This document shows, one piece after another, positions 8,251 through 14,088 of a stretch of DNA of 19,617 nucleotides. Below the pieces are notes generated by a model, which saw nothing but the letters and a program-made list of their open reading frames with translations, was not told the DNA's origin and made no database searches. Position 1 is the first letter of the stretch. Each line of letters opens with the position of its first letter. The translations under genes and the position numbers were made by a program. Source of the DNA: JAKAIY01 sp036258195 (GTDB taxonomy: Bacteria > Chloroflexota > Ktedonobacteria > Ktedonobacterales > JADMIN01); NCBI GenBank assembly GCA_036258195.1, contig DATAED010000207.1:1-19617 (forward strand). Direction: 5' to 3'.

Positions 8251-8529
8251 ATGATTAGCGCGCTAGTGCTGATGAACGTCGAGCGTGATTCCATCAACGA
8301 GACCGCGCAGGCGCTGCTGGGCATCTCTGGCGTGGCAGAGGTCTATTCGGTGACGGGCGAATGGGATCTCGTGGCGGTGCTGCGTCTGCCCGCCTACGAG
8401 GATCTGGCCACCGTCGTCACCGACAAGATGGTCGCCGTCAAAGGCATCCGCCGGACACAGACGATGATGGCCTTCAAAGCCTACTCACGCGAGGACCTGG
8501 AGCAGGCGTGGGATTTGGGCGTGCAATAG
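8251..8529 (+). CDS. Stand-alone Lrp/AsnC ligand-binding (RAM) domain protein
   Basis: A 92-residue protein consisting only of the C-terminal alpha/beta sensor domain of Lrp/AsnC regulators. It opens with M-I-S-A-L-V-L-M-N-V-E and continues with G-I-S-G-V-A-E-V-Y-S-V-T-G-E-W-D-L-V-A-V-L, then V-K-G-I-R-R-T-Q-T-M-M-A-F. There is no helix-turn-helix. Such stand-alone RAM modules form ring-like oligomers that bind amino acids or similar ligands and can modulate full-length Lrp proteins or enzymes. The start is supported by AGAGAGGAG ending eight bases before the ATG. It follows the acyl-CoA ligase by 44 bases and is probably last in that unit, just before repeat copy 3. The ligand is unknown. 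Confidence 0.88.
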   Translation: MISALVLMNVERDSINETAQALLGISGVAEVYSVTGEWDLVAVLRLPAYEDLATVVTDKMVAVKGIRRTQTMMAFKAYSREDLEQAWDLGVQ

Positions 8530-8575
8530 CGACCTCTCCCCCTGACCCCCTCCCCTCCGAGGGAGGGGAAACCTG
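8530..8575 (+). repeat. C-rich palindromic intergenic repeat, copy 3
   Basis: It begins directly after the stop codon of the RAM-domain gene. The stem is 547-554 with 561-568 of the 8 kb block (CCCCTCCC/GGGAGGGG, i.e. 8547-8554 with 8561-8568). The head CTCTCCCCCTGACCCCC equals copy 1. It could end transcription of the upstream unit, although no T-tract follows. Confidence 0.8.
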
Positions 8576-8605
8576 CGGCAAGCATCGCGCGCGTGGCGAC
8601 CAGGC

Positions 8606-8652
8606 GCGACCTCACCCCCCAGCCCCCTCTCCCACAAGGCGAGGGGGAGCCG
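8606..8652 (+). repeat. C-rich palindromic intergenic repeat, copy 4
   Basis: CCCCCTC (8623-8629) pairs with GAGGGGG (8641-8647). The head CTCACCCCCCAGCCCC is shared with copies 7 and 8 in outline. It faces copy 5 in opposite orientation between two convergent genes. Confidence 0.75.
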
Positions 8653-8665
8653 GAAAGAGCCGAAA

Positions 8666-8711
8666 AGCCCCTCTCCCGCAGCAGCGGGGGAGGGGTTGGG
8701 GTGGGGGCTTC
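8666..8711 (-). repeat. C-rich palindromic intergenic repeat, copy 5 (inverted)
   Basis: A 12-pair stem 8668-8679 with 8684-8695 (one T-G wobble) around the loop AGCA, followed by GGGGTTGGGGTGGGGG, the reverse complement of the family head. It ends at the stop codon of the pterin dehydratase gene and could act as a terminator for either convergent unit. Confidence 0.8.
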
Positions 8712-8997
8712 ACCCCTGCCCGCTCTCCGCTTCGATGCGCTCGGCCAGCGCGACATCTTTCTGCGTGACGCCGCCCTCGTCGTGGGTGGAAAGCGTCATG
8801 GTGACGCGGCTGTAGTTGATGGCGATGTCGGGGTGGTGGCCCAGCTCCTCGGCCACCAACGCTACACGATCCACGAAGCGGATGCCGTCGGGGAATGTCT
8901 TGAAACTGTAGGTCTTGGTCAGCGTGTCGCCTGCGCGCGACCAGCCAGAGAGGCGCTCCAGCGCCGCAGCCATCTGCTCATCCGAGAGCTTCGCCAT
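8710..8997 (-). CDS. Pterin-4a-carbinolamine dehydratase (4a-hydroxytetrahydrobiopterin dehydratase)
   Basis: The enzyme dehydrates 4a-hydroxytetrahydropterin in pterin recycling; bacterial members are often found without an obvious aromatic hydroxylase partner. The 95 residues match the usual family length (about 95-115). The active-site pattern is complete: G-H-H-P-D (His54, His55), I-N-Y-S-R-V-T-M-T-L-S-T-H with His72, and G-G-V-T-Q-K-D with Asp81. The ATG at 8995-8997 is preferred, with AGGGAG at 9009-9014 eleven bases upstream; a GTG four codons earlier overlaps that site. The ribosome site lies at the edge of repeat copy 6. It is the last of the minus-strand series starting at cysS, but repeats at each junction leave co-transcription open. 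No phenylalanine hydroxylase or molybdenum cofactor gene is in the window. Confidence 0.93.
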   Translation of the reverse strand: MAKLSDEQMAAALERLSGWSRAGDTLTKTYSFKTFPDGIRFVDRVALVAEELGHHPDIAINYSRVTMTLSTHDEGGVTQKDVALAERIEAESGQG

Positions 8998-9007
8998 AGG
9001 AACACTC

Positions 9008-9045
9008 ACTCCCTAACCCTCTCTCCCATAGGAAGAGGGAACTGG
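9008..9045 (+). repeat. C-rich palindromic intergenic repeat, copy 6 (degenerate)
   Basis: CCCTCT (9017-9022) pairs with AGAGGG (9034-9039). It is weaker than the other copies. On the minus strand its G-rich end supplies the AGGGAG that probably serves as ribosome binding site for the pterin dehydratase gene. Confidence 0.6.
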
Positions 9046-9052
9046 AACGACC

Positions 9053-9622
9053 TCAGATCGGCGGATCCCAGCGTGACTGATCGCGCTTGCGGGGCGCGCG
9101 GCGTGGATTGCCCTTCTCGCGCCGTCTGCGCGCCTCGTCACGATCCTCCTCGTCGCCCGCCAGGATGCGCTTGACCGCCTGCTGATGGGTGAAGCGCTTG
9201 TGGAGCAGGCGCGGGCCTTGCTCCATGCGCCGCCGCAGATCGTTCACACGAGCAGGCGTCGCGCCGCGCTGGCGAGCCGACTCGCGCACCTCCAGATCAT
9301 CGCTGATGACAGAGACCTCGCCGCCCGCCGCGCATGCGCGCTCCGACAGCCGCGCGATCACGCTGTCCGCTGATTCGCCCGCGCACGAGAAGACGACCGT
9401 GCCACGCGAGAGACTGGGCCAGGGTTGCGCGCTCTCCGCCGCGCCATCGCCATCGAAGACGGCCACCACGCGCCAGGGCGTGTGGCGATAGCGCGCCGCC
9501 AACTGCGCCAGCAGCGCCTCGCGTCCGGCGGGCAGCCCACCAGCGCGCTCGGCGTGGGCCAGGGCAGGCGTATTGCGAATGACGTTATAGCCATCCACAA
9601 AGATCGTGCGTTCACCTGCCAT
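9053..9622 (-). CDS. NYN-domain ribonuclease, YacP/Rae1-like
   Basis: This belongs to the YacP family of PIN-like NYN nucleases; the Bacillus subtilis member Rae1 cleaves mRNA in the ribosomal A site. Chosen from the ATG at 9620-9622 it has 189 residues, about 20 more than Rae1. The fold markers are I-F-V-D-G-Y-N-V-I-R-N (Asp10), V-A-V-F-D-G-D-G (53-60), A-G-E-S-A-D-S-V-I (Asp86) and V-I-S-D-D-L-E-V-R (Asp108, Asp109), giving the expected acidic active-site residues. The last 35 residues or so are very rich in Arg and Lys and end in R-W-D-P-P-I, a likely RNA- or ribosome-binding tail. A longer frame reaches 9691 but has no better start. Its place after cysS and rlmB matches the Bacillus gene order, which supports the assignment. 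Confidence 0.88.
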   Translation of the reverse strand: MAGERTIFVDGYNVIRNTPALAHAERAGGLPAGREALLAQLAARYRHTPWRVVAVFDGDGAAESAQPWPSLSRGTVVFSCAGESADSVIARLSERACAAGGEVSVISDDLEVRESARQRGATPARVNDLRRRMEQGPRLLHKRFTHQQAVKRILAGDEEDRDEARRRREKGNPRRAPRKRDQSRWDPPI

Positions 9623-9680
9623 AGACCCCGCCCGCTTTCCTCGCCGTTGCGCTCTGGCTGATGCGCCCGCAGATGAGGCG

Positions 9681-9726
9681 CCAGCCCCCACCCCCAGCCC
9701 CTCCCCCGCTTTGCGGGAGAGGGGAG
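9681..9726 (+). repeat. C-rich palindromic intergenic repeat, copy 7
   Basis: CCCCTCCCCCGC (9698-9709) pairs with GCGGGAGAGGGG (9713-9724) with one C/A mismatch around the loop TTT. The stem arms are identical to copy 8. It lies between rlmB and the NYN nuclease gene. Confidence 0.85.
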
Positions 9727-9730
9727 CTAA

Positions 9731-10501
9731 CTATTCCTCGGCCAACTCTGGAGGGCTGGCGGGCATGGCCCAGCCGCGCTGCCGCCAGATCTCGTAGAGC
9801 GTGATGCTGCCCGCGATGGCGGCGTTCAGCGAGCCGACGTGGCCGCGCATCGGCAGGCTGACCAGCAGATCGCAGTGGTCGCGCACCAGTCGGCTGATGC
9901 CCTTGCCCTCGTTGCCAACTATCAGCGCGATTGGCCCCTTCAGGTTGGCTTGGTCGAAGCGTGTCTTGGCTGAGCCTTCCAGCCCGATACACCAAATGCC
10001 GCGCTTCTTCAGGTCGTCCAGCGTGCGGGTGATGTTCGTCACCTGCGCCACCGGCAGGAACTCGACCGCGCCCGCCGAGGTCTTGTCCACCACGGGCGTC
10101 AGGCCAGCGGCGCGATGCTCCGGGATGATGACGCCATGCACGCCGACCACCTCAGCCGTGCGGATCAGCGACCCCAGATTGTGGACATCCTGAATGGCGT
10201 CGAGGATGACGAGCAGCGGATCCTCGCCCAGCTCCTTCGCCCGCGTCAGAATCTCCTCAACGTCGGTGTAGGTGCGCGGGGCCACCAGCGCCACCACGCC
10301 CTGATGGTTGGCGTTCTTCGACAGCTCGTCCAGACGGCGACGGGGCGTCGGTTCGACCGGCACGCCCACACGCCGCGCCTGGTCGAGCAGTTGGCTCATC
10401 CCGCTGTCGCGCGGCCCCTGCGCGATCAGGATGCGATGCACGCGCCGCCGCGAGCGCAGCGCCTCCAGCACGGGGTAGCGCCCCCACACATAATCAGCCA
10501 T
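9731..10501 (-). CDS. rlmB: 23S rRNA 2'-O-methyltransferase RlmB (SpoU/TrmH family)
   Basis: A SPOUT-class, S-adenosylmethionine-dependent methyltransferase; RlmB modifies G2251 of 23S rRNA in E. coli. The 256 residues are close to the usual 240-260. The N-terminal substrate-binding domain begins V-W-G-R-Y-P-V-L-E-A-L and includes K-N-A-N-H-Q-G-V-V-A. The three SpoU motifs are all present: motif 1 L-D-A-I-Q-D-V-H-N-L-G-S-L-I-R-T-A (100-116) with the catalytic Arg, motif 2 I-V-G-N-E-G-K-G-I-S (204-213), and motif 3 L-P-M-R-G-H-V-G-S-L-N-A-A-I-A (226-240) of the knot. The G-rich strand of repeat copy 8 ends five bases before the ATG and probably doubles as the ribosome site. It lies directly downstream of cysS, as in many Gram-positive genomes. 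A TrmH-type tRNA methylase is the alternative, but the N-terminal domain favours RlmB. Confidence 0.93.
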   Translation of the reverse strand: MADYVWGRYPVLEALRSRRRVHRILIAQGPRDSGMSQLLDQARRVGVPVEPTPRRRLDELSKNANHQGVVALVAPRTYTDVEEILTRAKELGEDPLLVILDAIQDVHNLGSLIRTAEVVGVHGVIIPEHRAAGLTPVVDKTSAGAVEFLPVAQVTNITRTLDDLKKRGIWCIGLEGSAKTRFDQANLKGPIALIVGNEGKGISRLVRDHCDLLVSLPMRGHVGSLNAAIAGSITLYEIWRQRGWAMPASPPELAEE

Positions 10502-10503
10502 AA

Positions 10504-10556
10504 TGCCCCCACCCCCGGCCCCTCCCCCGCTGCAGCGGGAGAGGGGTGAGGGGAAC
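10504..10556 (+). repeat. C-rich palindromic intergenic repeat, copy 8
   Basis: CCCCTCCCCCGC (10519-10530) pairs with GCGGGAGAGGGG (10535-10546) around the loop TGCA, with the same single mismatch as copy 7. It fills the whole gap between cysS and rlmB. Confidence 0.85.
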
Positions 10557-12118
10557 TACTCTTTCACTGACCAGACGGCGCCCTGCGGCGTGTCTTTGAC
10601 CGTCACATGGTAGCGCTCATCCAGCTCCTTGCGGATGCGATCCGACTCGACCCAGTCCTTCGCCTTGCGCGCCTCGTCGCGCTGGCGCACCAGCTCCTCG
10701 ATCTCGGCGCGCTGCTCGTTGGTGAGCGCGCCGCCGACCGCTTCATCCAGCGCGATGCCCAGCACGCCCGCCAGTTCGGTGAGCGTGTCGAGCGAGGCGC
10801 GCAGGGTCGGCGCCGTCGTCGGGGTCAGCGTCTCGGCGCGCAGCCCGCTCGCCGCGTCGTTGATGCGGTGGGCCAGCTCATCGATGACGCTGAGCGCGCG
10901 CGAGGTGTTCAGGTCGTCGTCCATCGCCGCGATGAACTCGACGCGCGCCGCATCCAGCCGCTTCAGCGTGTCGGGATCGCCCGTCGCAGCTACGCTCGAC
11001 TGCGCAGCCTCCGCCCAGGCCGCCAGCCGCCGCAGGTTGGCCGCCGTCTCGGCCCAGCGTCGCCAGCGCACCACCGAGGCGTGGAGCTGCTCCTCCGAAT
11101 AGAGCAGATTGGCGCGGTACTGCTGCCCCAGCAGATAGGTACGCAGCGCCATCGGCGGGATGTCGCCCTGCGCCAGCACCGAGGCAATGGTGACGAACGA
11201 CCCGGAGTGCGCCATCTTCTGCGTCGAGCGCTCGGCCCCCGCTGGCCCCTCGCCTTCCTCACTGGCGATGGTCTCGGCGACGGCTTCGGCCTCCAGCTCA
11301 TCCTGCGTGGCAGGCTCGGCGCCGTCGTCGCTGGGCAGGCTCAGCATGCCCGTGTGCAGCCAGAAGCGCACGAAGGGAACCTTGCCCGTGAAGCTCTCGG
11401 TCTGGGCAATCTCGTTCTCGTGGTGCGGGAAGATCAGGTCGGAGCCGCCGCCGTGGATGTCGATCTGCTCGCCCAGCGCGTGCATCGCCATCGTCGAGCA
11501 CTCGATGTGCCACCCGGGCCGCCCATTCCCCCACGGACTCTCCCACCAGGGTTCACCAGGCTTAGCGGACTTCCAGAGGGCGAAGTCGCGCGGGTCGCGC
11601 TTGCGGGTGTCCTCTTCGATGCGCGCGCCCGCCCGCATGGCCTTCTCATCGCGCCCGGAGAGTCGCCCGTAGGCCGGGAAGCTGGGAACGGAGAAGAAGA
11701 CATCGCCGCCCTCCACCGCGTAGGCATGCCCCTTCTCAATCAGCCCCTCCACCATCGCGATGATCTGCGGGATGTACTGGGTGACGTAGGTGAACTCGTC
11801 GGCAGGGCGGATGCCCAGCCGCCCCATAACCTCGAAGTAGGCGTCGGTGTAGCGCTTGGCCGCCTCGAAGGCCGGGATGCCATCGCGCAGCCCGGCGGCG
11901 ATGATCTTGTCGTCGATGTCGGTGAAGTTCTGGATGTAGCGCACCGTGTAGCCGCGATACTCCAGGTAGCGGCGCACGGTGTCGTTGACGGCGAAGAGGC
12001 GCGCATGGCCCAGATGCGGGTCATTCTTGGGGGTCAGGCCGCAGACGTACATCTGCACGACATCGCCTATCGGCTCGAAGGTCTCTTTACGTCCGGCTTC
12101 GGTATTGAACAGCTGCAT
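10556..12118 (-). CDS. cysS: Cysteinyl-tRNA synthetase with degenerate KMSKS loop
   Basis: This class I synthetase charges tRNA-Cys. At 520 residues it is about 60 longer than E. coli CysS. The catalytic start M-Y-V-C-G-L-T-P-K-N-D-P-H-L-G-H holds the HIGH box as H-L-G-H (35-38), where most relatives read G-P-T-V-Y-D-x2-H-I-G-H. The zinc ligands Cys26, Cys207, His232 and Glu236 are all present, as is T-D-I-D-D-K-I-I. The expected K-M-S-K-S-L-G-N is replaced by K-M-A-H-S-G-S-F (301-308), so the second lysine is missing. An acidic stretch at about residues 262-298 (many Glu/Asp/Ala) is inserted just before it. The helical anticodon region (E-A-R-K-A-K-D-W) and the D-T-P-Q-G end are normal, so the gene looks intact. 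The ATG at 12116-12118 has only a weak ribosome site. No second cysS is in the window. Confidence 0.94.
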   Translation of the reverse strand: MQLFNTEAGRKETFEPIGDVVQMYVCGLTPKNDPHLGHARLFAVNDTVRRYLEYRGYTVRYIQNFTDIDDKIIAAGLRDGIPAFEAAKRYTDAYFEVMGRLGIRPADEFTYVTQYIPQIIAMVEGLIEKGHAYAVEGGDVFFSVPSFPAYGRLSGRDEKAMRAGARIEEDTRKRDPRDFALWKSAKPGEPWWESPWGNGRPGWHIECSTMAMHALGEQIDIHGGGSDLIFPHHENEIAQTESFTGKVPFVRFWLHTGMLSLPSDDGAEPATQDELEAEAVAETIASEEGEGPAGAERSTQKMAHSGSFVTIASVLAQGDIPPMALRTYLLGQQYRANLLYSEEQLHASVVRWRRWAETAANLRRLAAWAEAAQSSVAATGDPDTLKRLDAARVEFIAAMDDDLNTSRALSVIDELAHRINDAASGLRAETLTPTTAPTLRASLDTLTELAGVLGIALDEAVGGALTNEQRAEIEELVRQRDEARKAKDWVESDRIRKELDERYHVTVKDTPQGAVWSVKE

Positions 12119-12541
12119 GCTGATCGGCTCACTTTCTCACGCGCGACCAGACGCCTCAAAGCGGCGCGGTCGGCGTCACGCACGGGTTACGCTGGCGTTT
12201 CGCTCCACGATACCACAGCGGGAGCGAGCGGCTGGCGATCCCTCATATGTATGCGCAGGCGTTCAGGCAGGATGATGCGGTCGGGGGAGGCGTCCATCTG
12301 GCAGGCGGCGCGCAGGCGCGGCGCTACCGATGGACGCGCATACAGGCGCAGGAGGAGCCACACAGCAGGCGATGGGCGCGCGCAGAGAGGGGCAGCGCGT
12401 CCGGGCCAGACGAGCGATGGTCGCTCAACGTCATGGGCTGTGTCATGCGGTCAGTCACTCCGGTTCAGCGCGGCGAGCGCGCGGGATGGGCGCCACACAG
12501 GCGCCTCGTTCTCTCAGTATGCCGCCCGCGCGCTGGGCGTG
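12119..12541 (-). other. Gene-free stretch: long predicted leader of cysS
   Basis: No protein gene with a credible start is seen here. If transcription starts at the promoter at 12516-12545, cysS has a leader of about 390 bases. Two structures stand out: the inverted repeat GGCGCC/GGCGCC (12489-12494 and 12500-12505), and a hairpin with arms CGCTCC and GGAGCG (minus strand, roughly 12201-12226). The loop of the latter contains GTGGTATCGTGG (12205-12216), which agrees at 10 of 12 positions with the T-box core GTGGTACCGCGG. A T-box is not established: its TGGT would pair with an ACCA tRNA end, whereas tRNA-Cys normally ends UCCA, and no specifier loop was recognised. Confidence 0.3.
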
Positions 12542-12545
12542 TCAA
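12516..12545 (-). promoter_or_regulatory. Predicted sigma-70 promoter of cysS
   Basis: On the minus strand a perfect TTGACA (12540-12545) and CATACT (12516-12521) are 18 bases apart. The -35 overlaps the stop codon of the DinB-like gene (the TGA lies within TTGACA). The spacing and -10 are the same as at the mnmG promoter. Confidence 0.6.
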
Positions 12546-13084
12546 CTCGCGTCGCTGTCGTCGGCCTCTTGCTGGGCCTCGTGCTGATTGTAGCGCGCTG
12601 CGGCGTCCCAGAAGAGGGTGATGCGCGAGATGGCGCTGGCATGCTCCGCCGAATGCTGCAATGTCTTCGCCACCACCCAGCGCAGCGTGATCGGCGGCAG
12701 CCCCTCGATCTTCCAGACGGTGTCGCGCGTCTCATCCCACAGACCCGCCAGCGCCGGCAGCAGGGCAATCTGCTCCTCGCGCACGGCGCTGAGCCGCTGG
12801 AGTAGCGCGGGATACGCGGTCTGCCGCCCCTCTGCCTCCCAGAGCGCATCGTCGCGCAGGAAGTCGTTGTCCTCGACGGGCGGGCCACCGAGCCACAGCC
12901 GCATGCTGGGCAGCGCCACGCTGCGCTCATAGAGCGCCAGATGAAAGATTTCGCGCGCTGCTGGCCACTCGGCGTTGGGGAATGGTGGCCGCAGATAGCG
13001 CCGCTCCTCAGGAACCTGCTCGGCGGCCCAGCGCAGATAGCTGGCCGTGGCCCGCAATTGCTCGGCGAAGAATGTGCCGTCCAT
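12542..13084 (-). CDS. DinB-like (DinB/YfiT superfamily) putative metal-dependent protein
   Basis: A 180-residue four-helix-bundle type protein. Family members carry a metal triad of three histidines and include thiol-S-transferases for bacillithiol or mycothiol, but most are uncharacterised. Here His48 (E-I-F-H-L-A-L-Y-E-R) and His144/His148 (H-S-A-E-H-A) have the right placement: one near the end of helix 2 and an H-x3-H in the last helix. The start is taken as the ATG at 13082-13084, five bases after GGAGGGGG; the GTG immediately before it is possible. The C-terminus is acidic. It lies upstream of cysS on the same strand, and the cysS promoter overlaps its stop codon. The substrate is not predictable. 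Confidence 0.82.
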   Translation of the reverse strand: MDGTFFAEQLRATASYLRWAAEQVPEERRYLRPPFPNAEWPAAREIFHLALYERSVALPSMRLWLGGPPVEDNDFLRDDALWEAEGRQTAYPALLQRLSAVREEQIALLPALAGLWDETRDTVWKIEGLPPITLRWVVAKTLQHSAEHASAISRITLFWDAAARYNQHEAQQEADDSDAS

Positions 13085-13171
13085 CACGTCCCCCTCCGCA
13101 TGTCACGTTCCACCGCCAACGCCATGCCCGAACTATACCAGAAGCGCGCCGTGATCGCGTATGCGAGGATG

Positions 13172-13201
13172 TGGACGTTTGTTCTACTCACGCCGTATGC
13201 T
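13172..13201 (+). promoter_or_regulatory. Possible promoter of the HIT-family gene
   Basis: TGGACG (13172-13177) and TATGCT (13196-13201) are 18 bases apart, about 60 bases before the HIT gene start. Four of six positions match consensus in each box. Confidence 0.35.
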
Positions 13202-13260
13202 TCTGATGGGCAAACTCAGATGTAACAAACTCCACTGACCAACGAGAACAGGAGCGTGGC

Positions 13261-13710
13261 ATGGCGACGAATTGCGCGTTCTGTGATGAGGCGCATCTGC
13301 GGGCGCAGAGTCCCGCCCGCGTCGTGTACGAAGATGATCGCTTCTATGTTATCCATCCCCTCGACGAGGGCGCGCCCACCTACCTCGGTACGCTGATGAC
13401 TGTGGCCAGGCGACACATCCCCAGCCTTGCCGAGTTGAACGCGGAGGAGGCGCAAGCGCTGGGGCCGCTGCTGGCGCGGGTCACGCGGGCGCTAAAGGGA
13501 ACGACCGGAGCCGAGCACGCCTACGCCTACTTCTTCGGCGAAGGCTTCCGTCATGTGCATGTCTTCACCGTCGCGCGCTACGACGCCATGCCCGCTGACT
13601 ATGTGCGGCTGGACGTGGAGCGCTGGCCCGACGCCCCGCGCGGCGATGCGGCAGCGGTCGAGGCGCTGTGCGCTCGCATACGTGAGGCGCTGGCCAGGGA
13701 AGCCAGCTAG
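13261..13710 (+). CDS. HIT-family protein with altered histidine triad
   Basis: HIT proteins are nucleotide hydrolases or transferases acting on purine nucleotide phosphates and dinucleotides. This one has 149 residues and the usual zinc-type beginning C-A-F-C (Cys5, Cys8), then V-I-H-P-L-D-E-G-A-P-T-Y-L-G-T-L and A-R-R-H-I-P-S-L-A-E-L (His52), all typical of the family. The active-site segment reads F-R-H-V-H-V-F-T-V-A-R: His98 and His100 are present but the third histidine of H-x-H-x-H is Phe102. His100 aligns with the nucleophile, so some activity may remain; GalT-like relatives also vary at the third position. AGGAG (13250-13254) lies six bases before the ATG. It stands alone, upstream of the serine tRNA genes, with its stop about 30 bases before the tRNA promoter. 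Confidence 0.87.
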   Translation: MATNCAFCDEAHLRAQSPARVVYEDDRFYVIHPLDEGAPTYLGTLMTVARRHIPSLAELNAEEAQALGPLLARVTRALKGTTGAEHAYAYFFGEGFRHVHVFTVARYDAMPADYVRLDVERWPDAPRGDAAAVEALCARIREALAREAS

Positions 13711-13740
13711 CCGCCGCGCATGGCCGCCATCCCAGACGGC

Positions 13741-13769
13741 TTGCGGGCGCAGGAAGGGTGTGTTATCAT
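13741..13769 (+). promoter_or_regulatory. Predicted promoter of the tRNA-Ser pair
   Basis: TTGCGG (13741-13746) and TATCAT (13764-13769) are 17 bases apart. The -10 ends seven bases before the first base of the mature tRNA, so the transcript would start almost at the tRNA 5' end. Confidence 0.5.
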
Positions 13770-13776
13770 GCGCGGC

Positions 13777-13867
13777 GGAAGGGTGTCCGAGTGGTTTATG
13801 GTGCCGCTCTCGAAAAGCGGTGCGCCTGAATAGGGCGCCGCGGGTTCGAATCCCGCCCCTTCCGCCA
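13777..13867 (+). tRNA. tRNA-Ser(CGA)
   Basis: The acceptor stem GGAAGGG (13777-13783) pairs with CCCTTCC (13857-13863), followed by discriminator G and an encoded CCA. The anticodon stem is CCGCT/AGCGG with loop CTCGAAA, placing anticodon CGA at 13811-13813, which reads UCG. A long variable arm and the T-arm GCGGG-TTCGAAT-CCCGC fit a class II serine tRNA. Confidence 0.97.
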
Positions 13868-13902
13868 CGGCAGGCTGGCGTCCCACGCAACTGCCCACAT
13901 CT

Positions 13903-13992
13903 GGAGGAGTCCCATAGAGGCCTAGTGGGCGCGACTGGAAATCGCGTGCGTCGGCAACGGCGCCGTGGGTTCGAATCCCACCTCCTCCGCCA
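13903..13992 (+). tRNA. tRNA-Ser(GGA)
   Basis: The acceptor stem GGAGGAG (13903-13909) pairs with CTCCTCC (13982-13988), then discriminator G and an encoded CCA. The anticodon stem is CGCGA/TCGCG with loop CTGGAAA, placing anticodon GGA at 13937-13939, which reads UCC and UCU. It has a long variable arm and the T-arm GTGGG-TTCGAAT-CCCAC. It lies 35 bases after the first serine tRNA, probably in the same transcript. Confidence 0.97.
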
Positions 13993-14012
13993 CAGCCGAT
14001 CTAGCCTCATGA

Positions 14013-14051
14013 AAAACAGCCGCAGCATCGCGCTGCGGCTGTTTTCCTTTT
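14013..14051 (+). terminator. Rho-independent terminator after the tRNAs, probably bidirectional
   Basis: A 14-pair perfect stem (14013-14026 with 14032-14045; arms AAAACAGCCGCAGC) with loop ATCGC continues into TTTTCCTTTT. The run of A on the 5' side gives a T-run on the other strand, so it can also end the convergent gene whose stop is at 14089. Confidence 0.93.
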
Positions 14052-14088
14052 CCCGCCTTTGCGCTCTGTGCGAGCGCTCAGCGCGACA

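Noticed and set aside
10607..12805. Open frame of 732 codons on the plus strand across cysS and its leader
   Set aside because: Antisense to cysS, low-complexity Arg/Ala-rich product, no ribosome site or domain; a shadow of GC-rich coding sequence.
13777..13992. Integration site at the serine tRNA genes
   Set aside because: Both tRNAs are complete, no integrase gene is near and no partial tRNA 3' copy was seen further downstream in the window.
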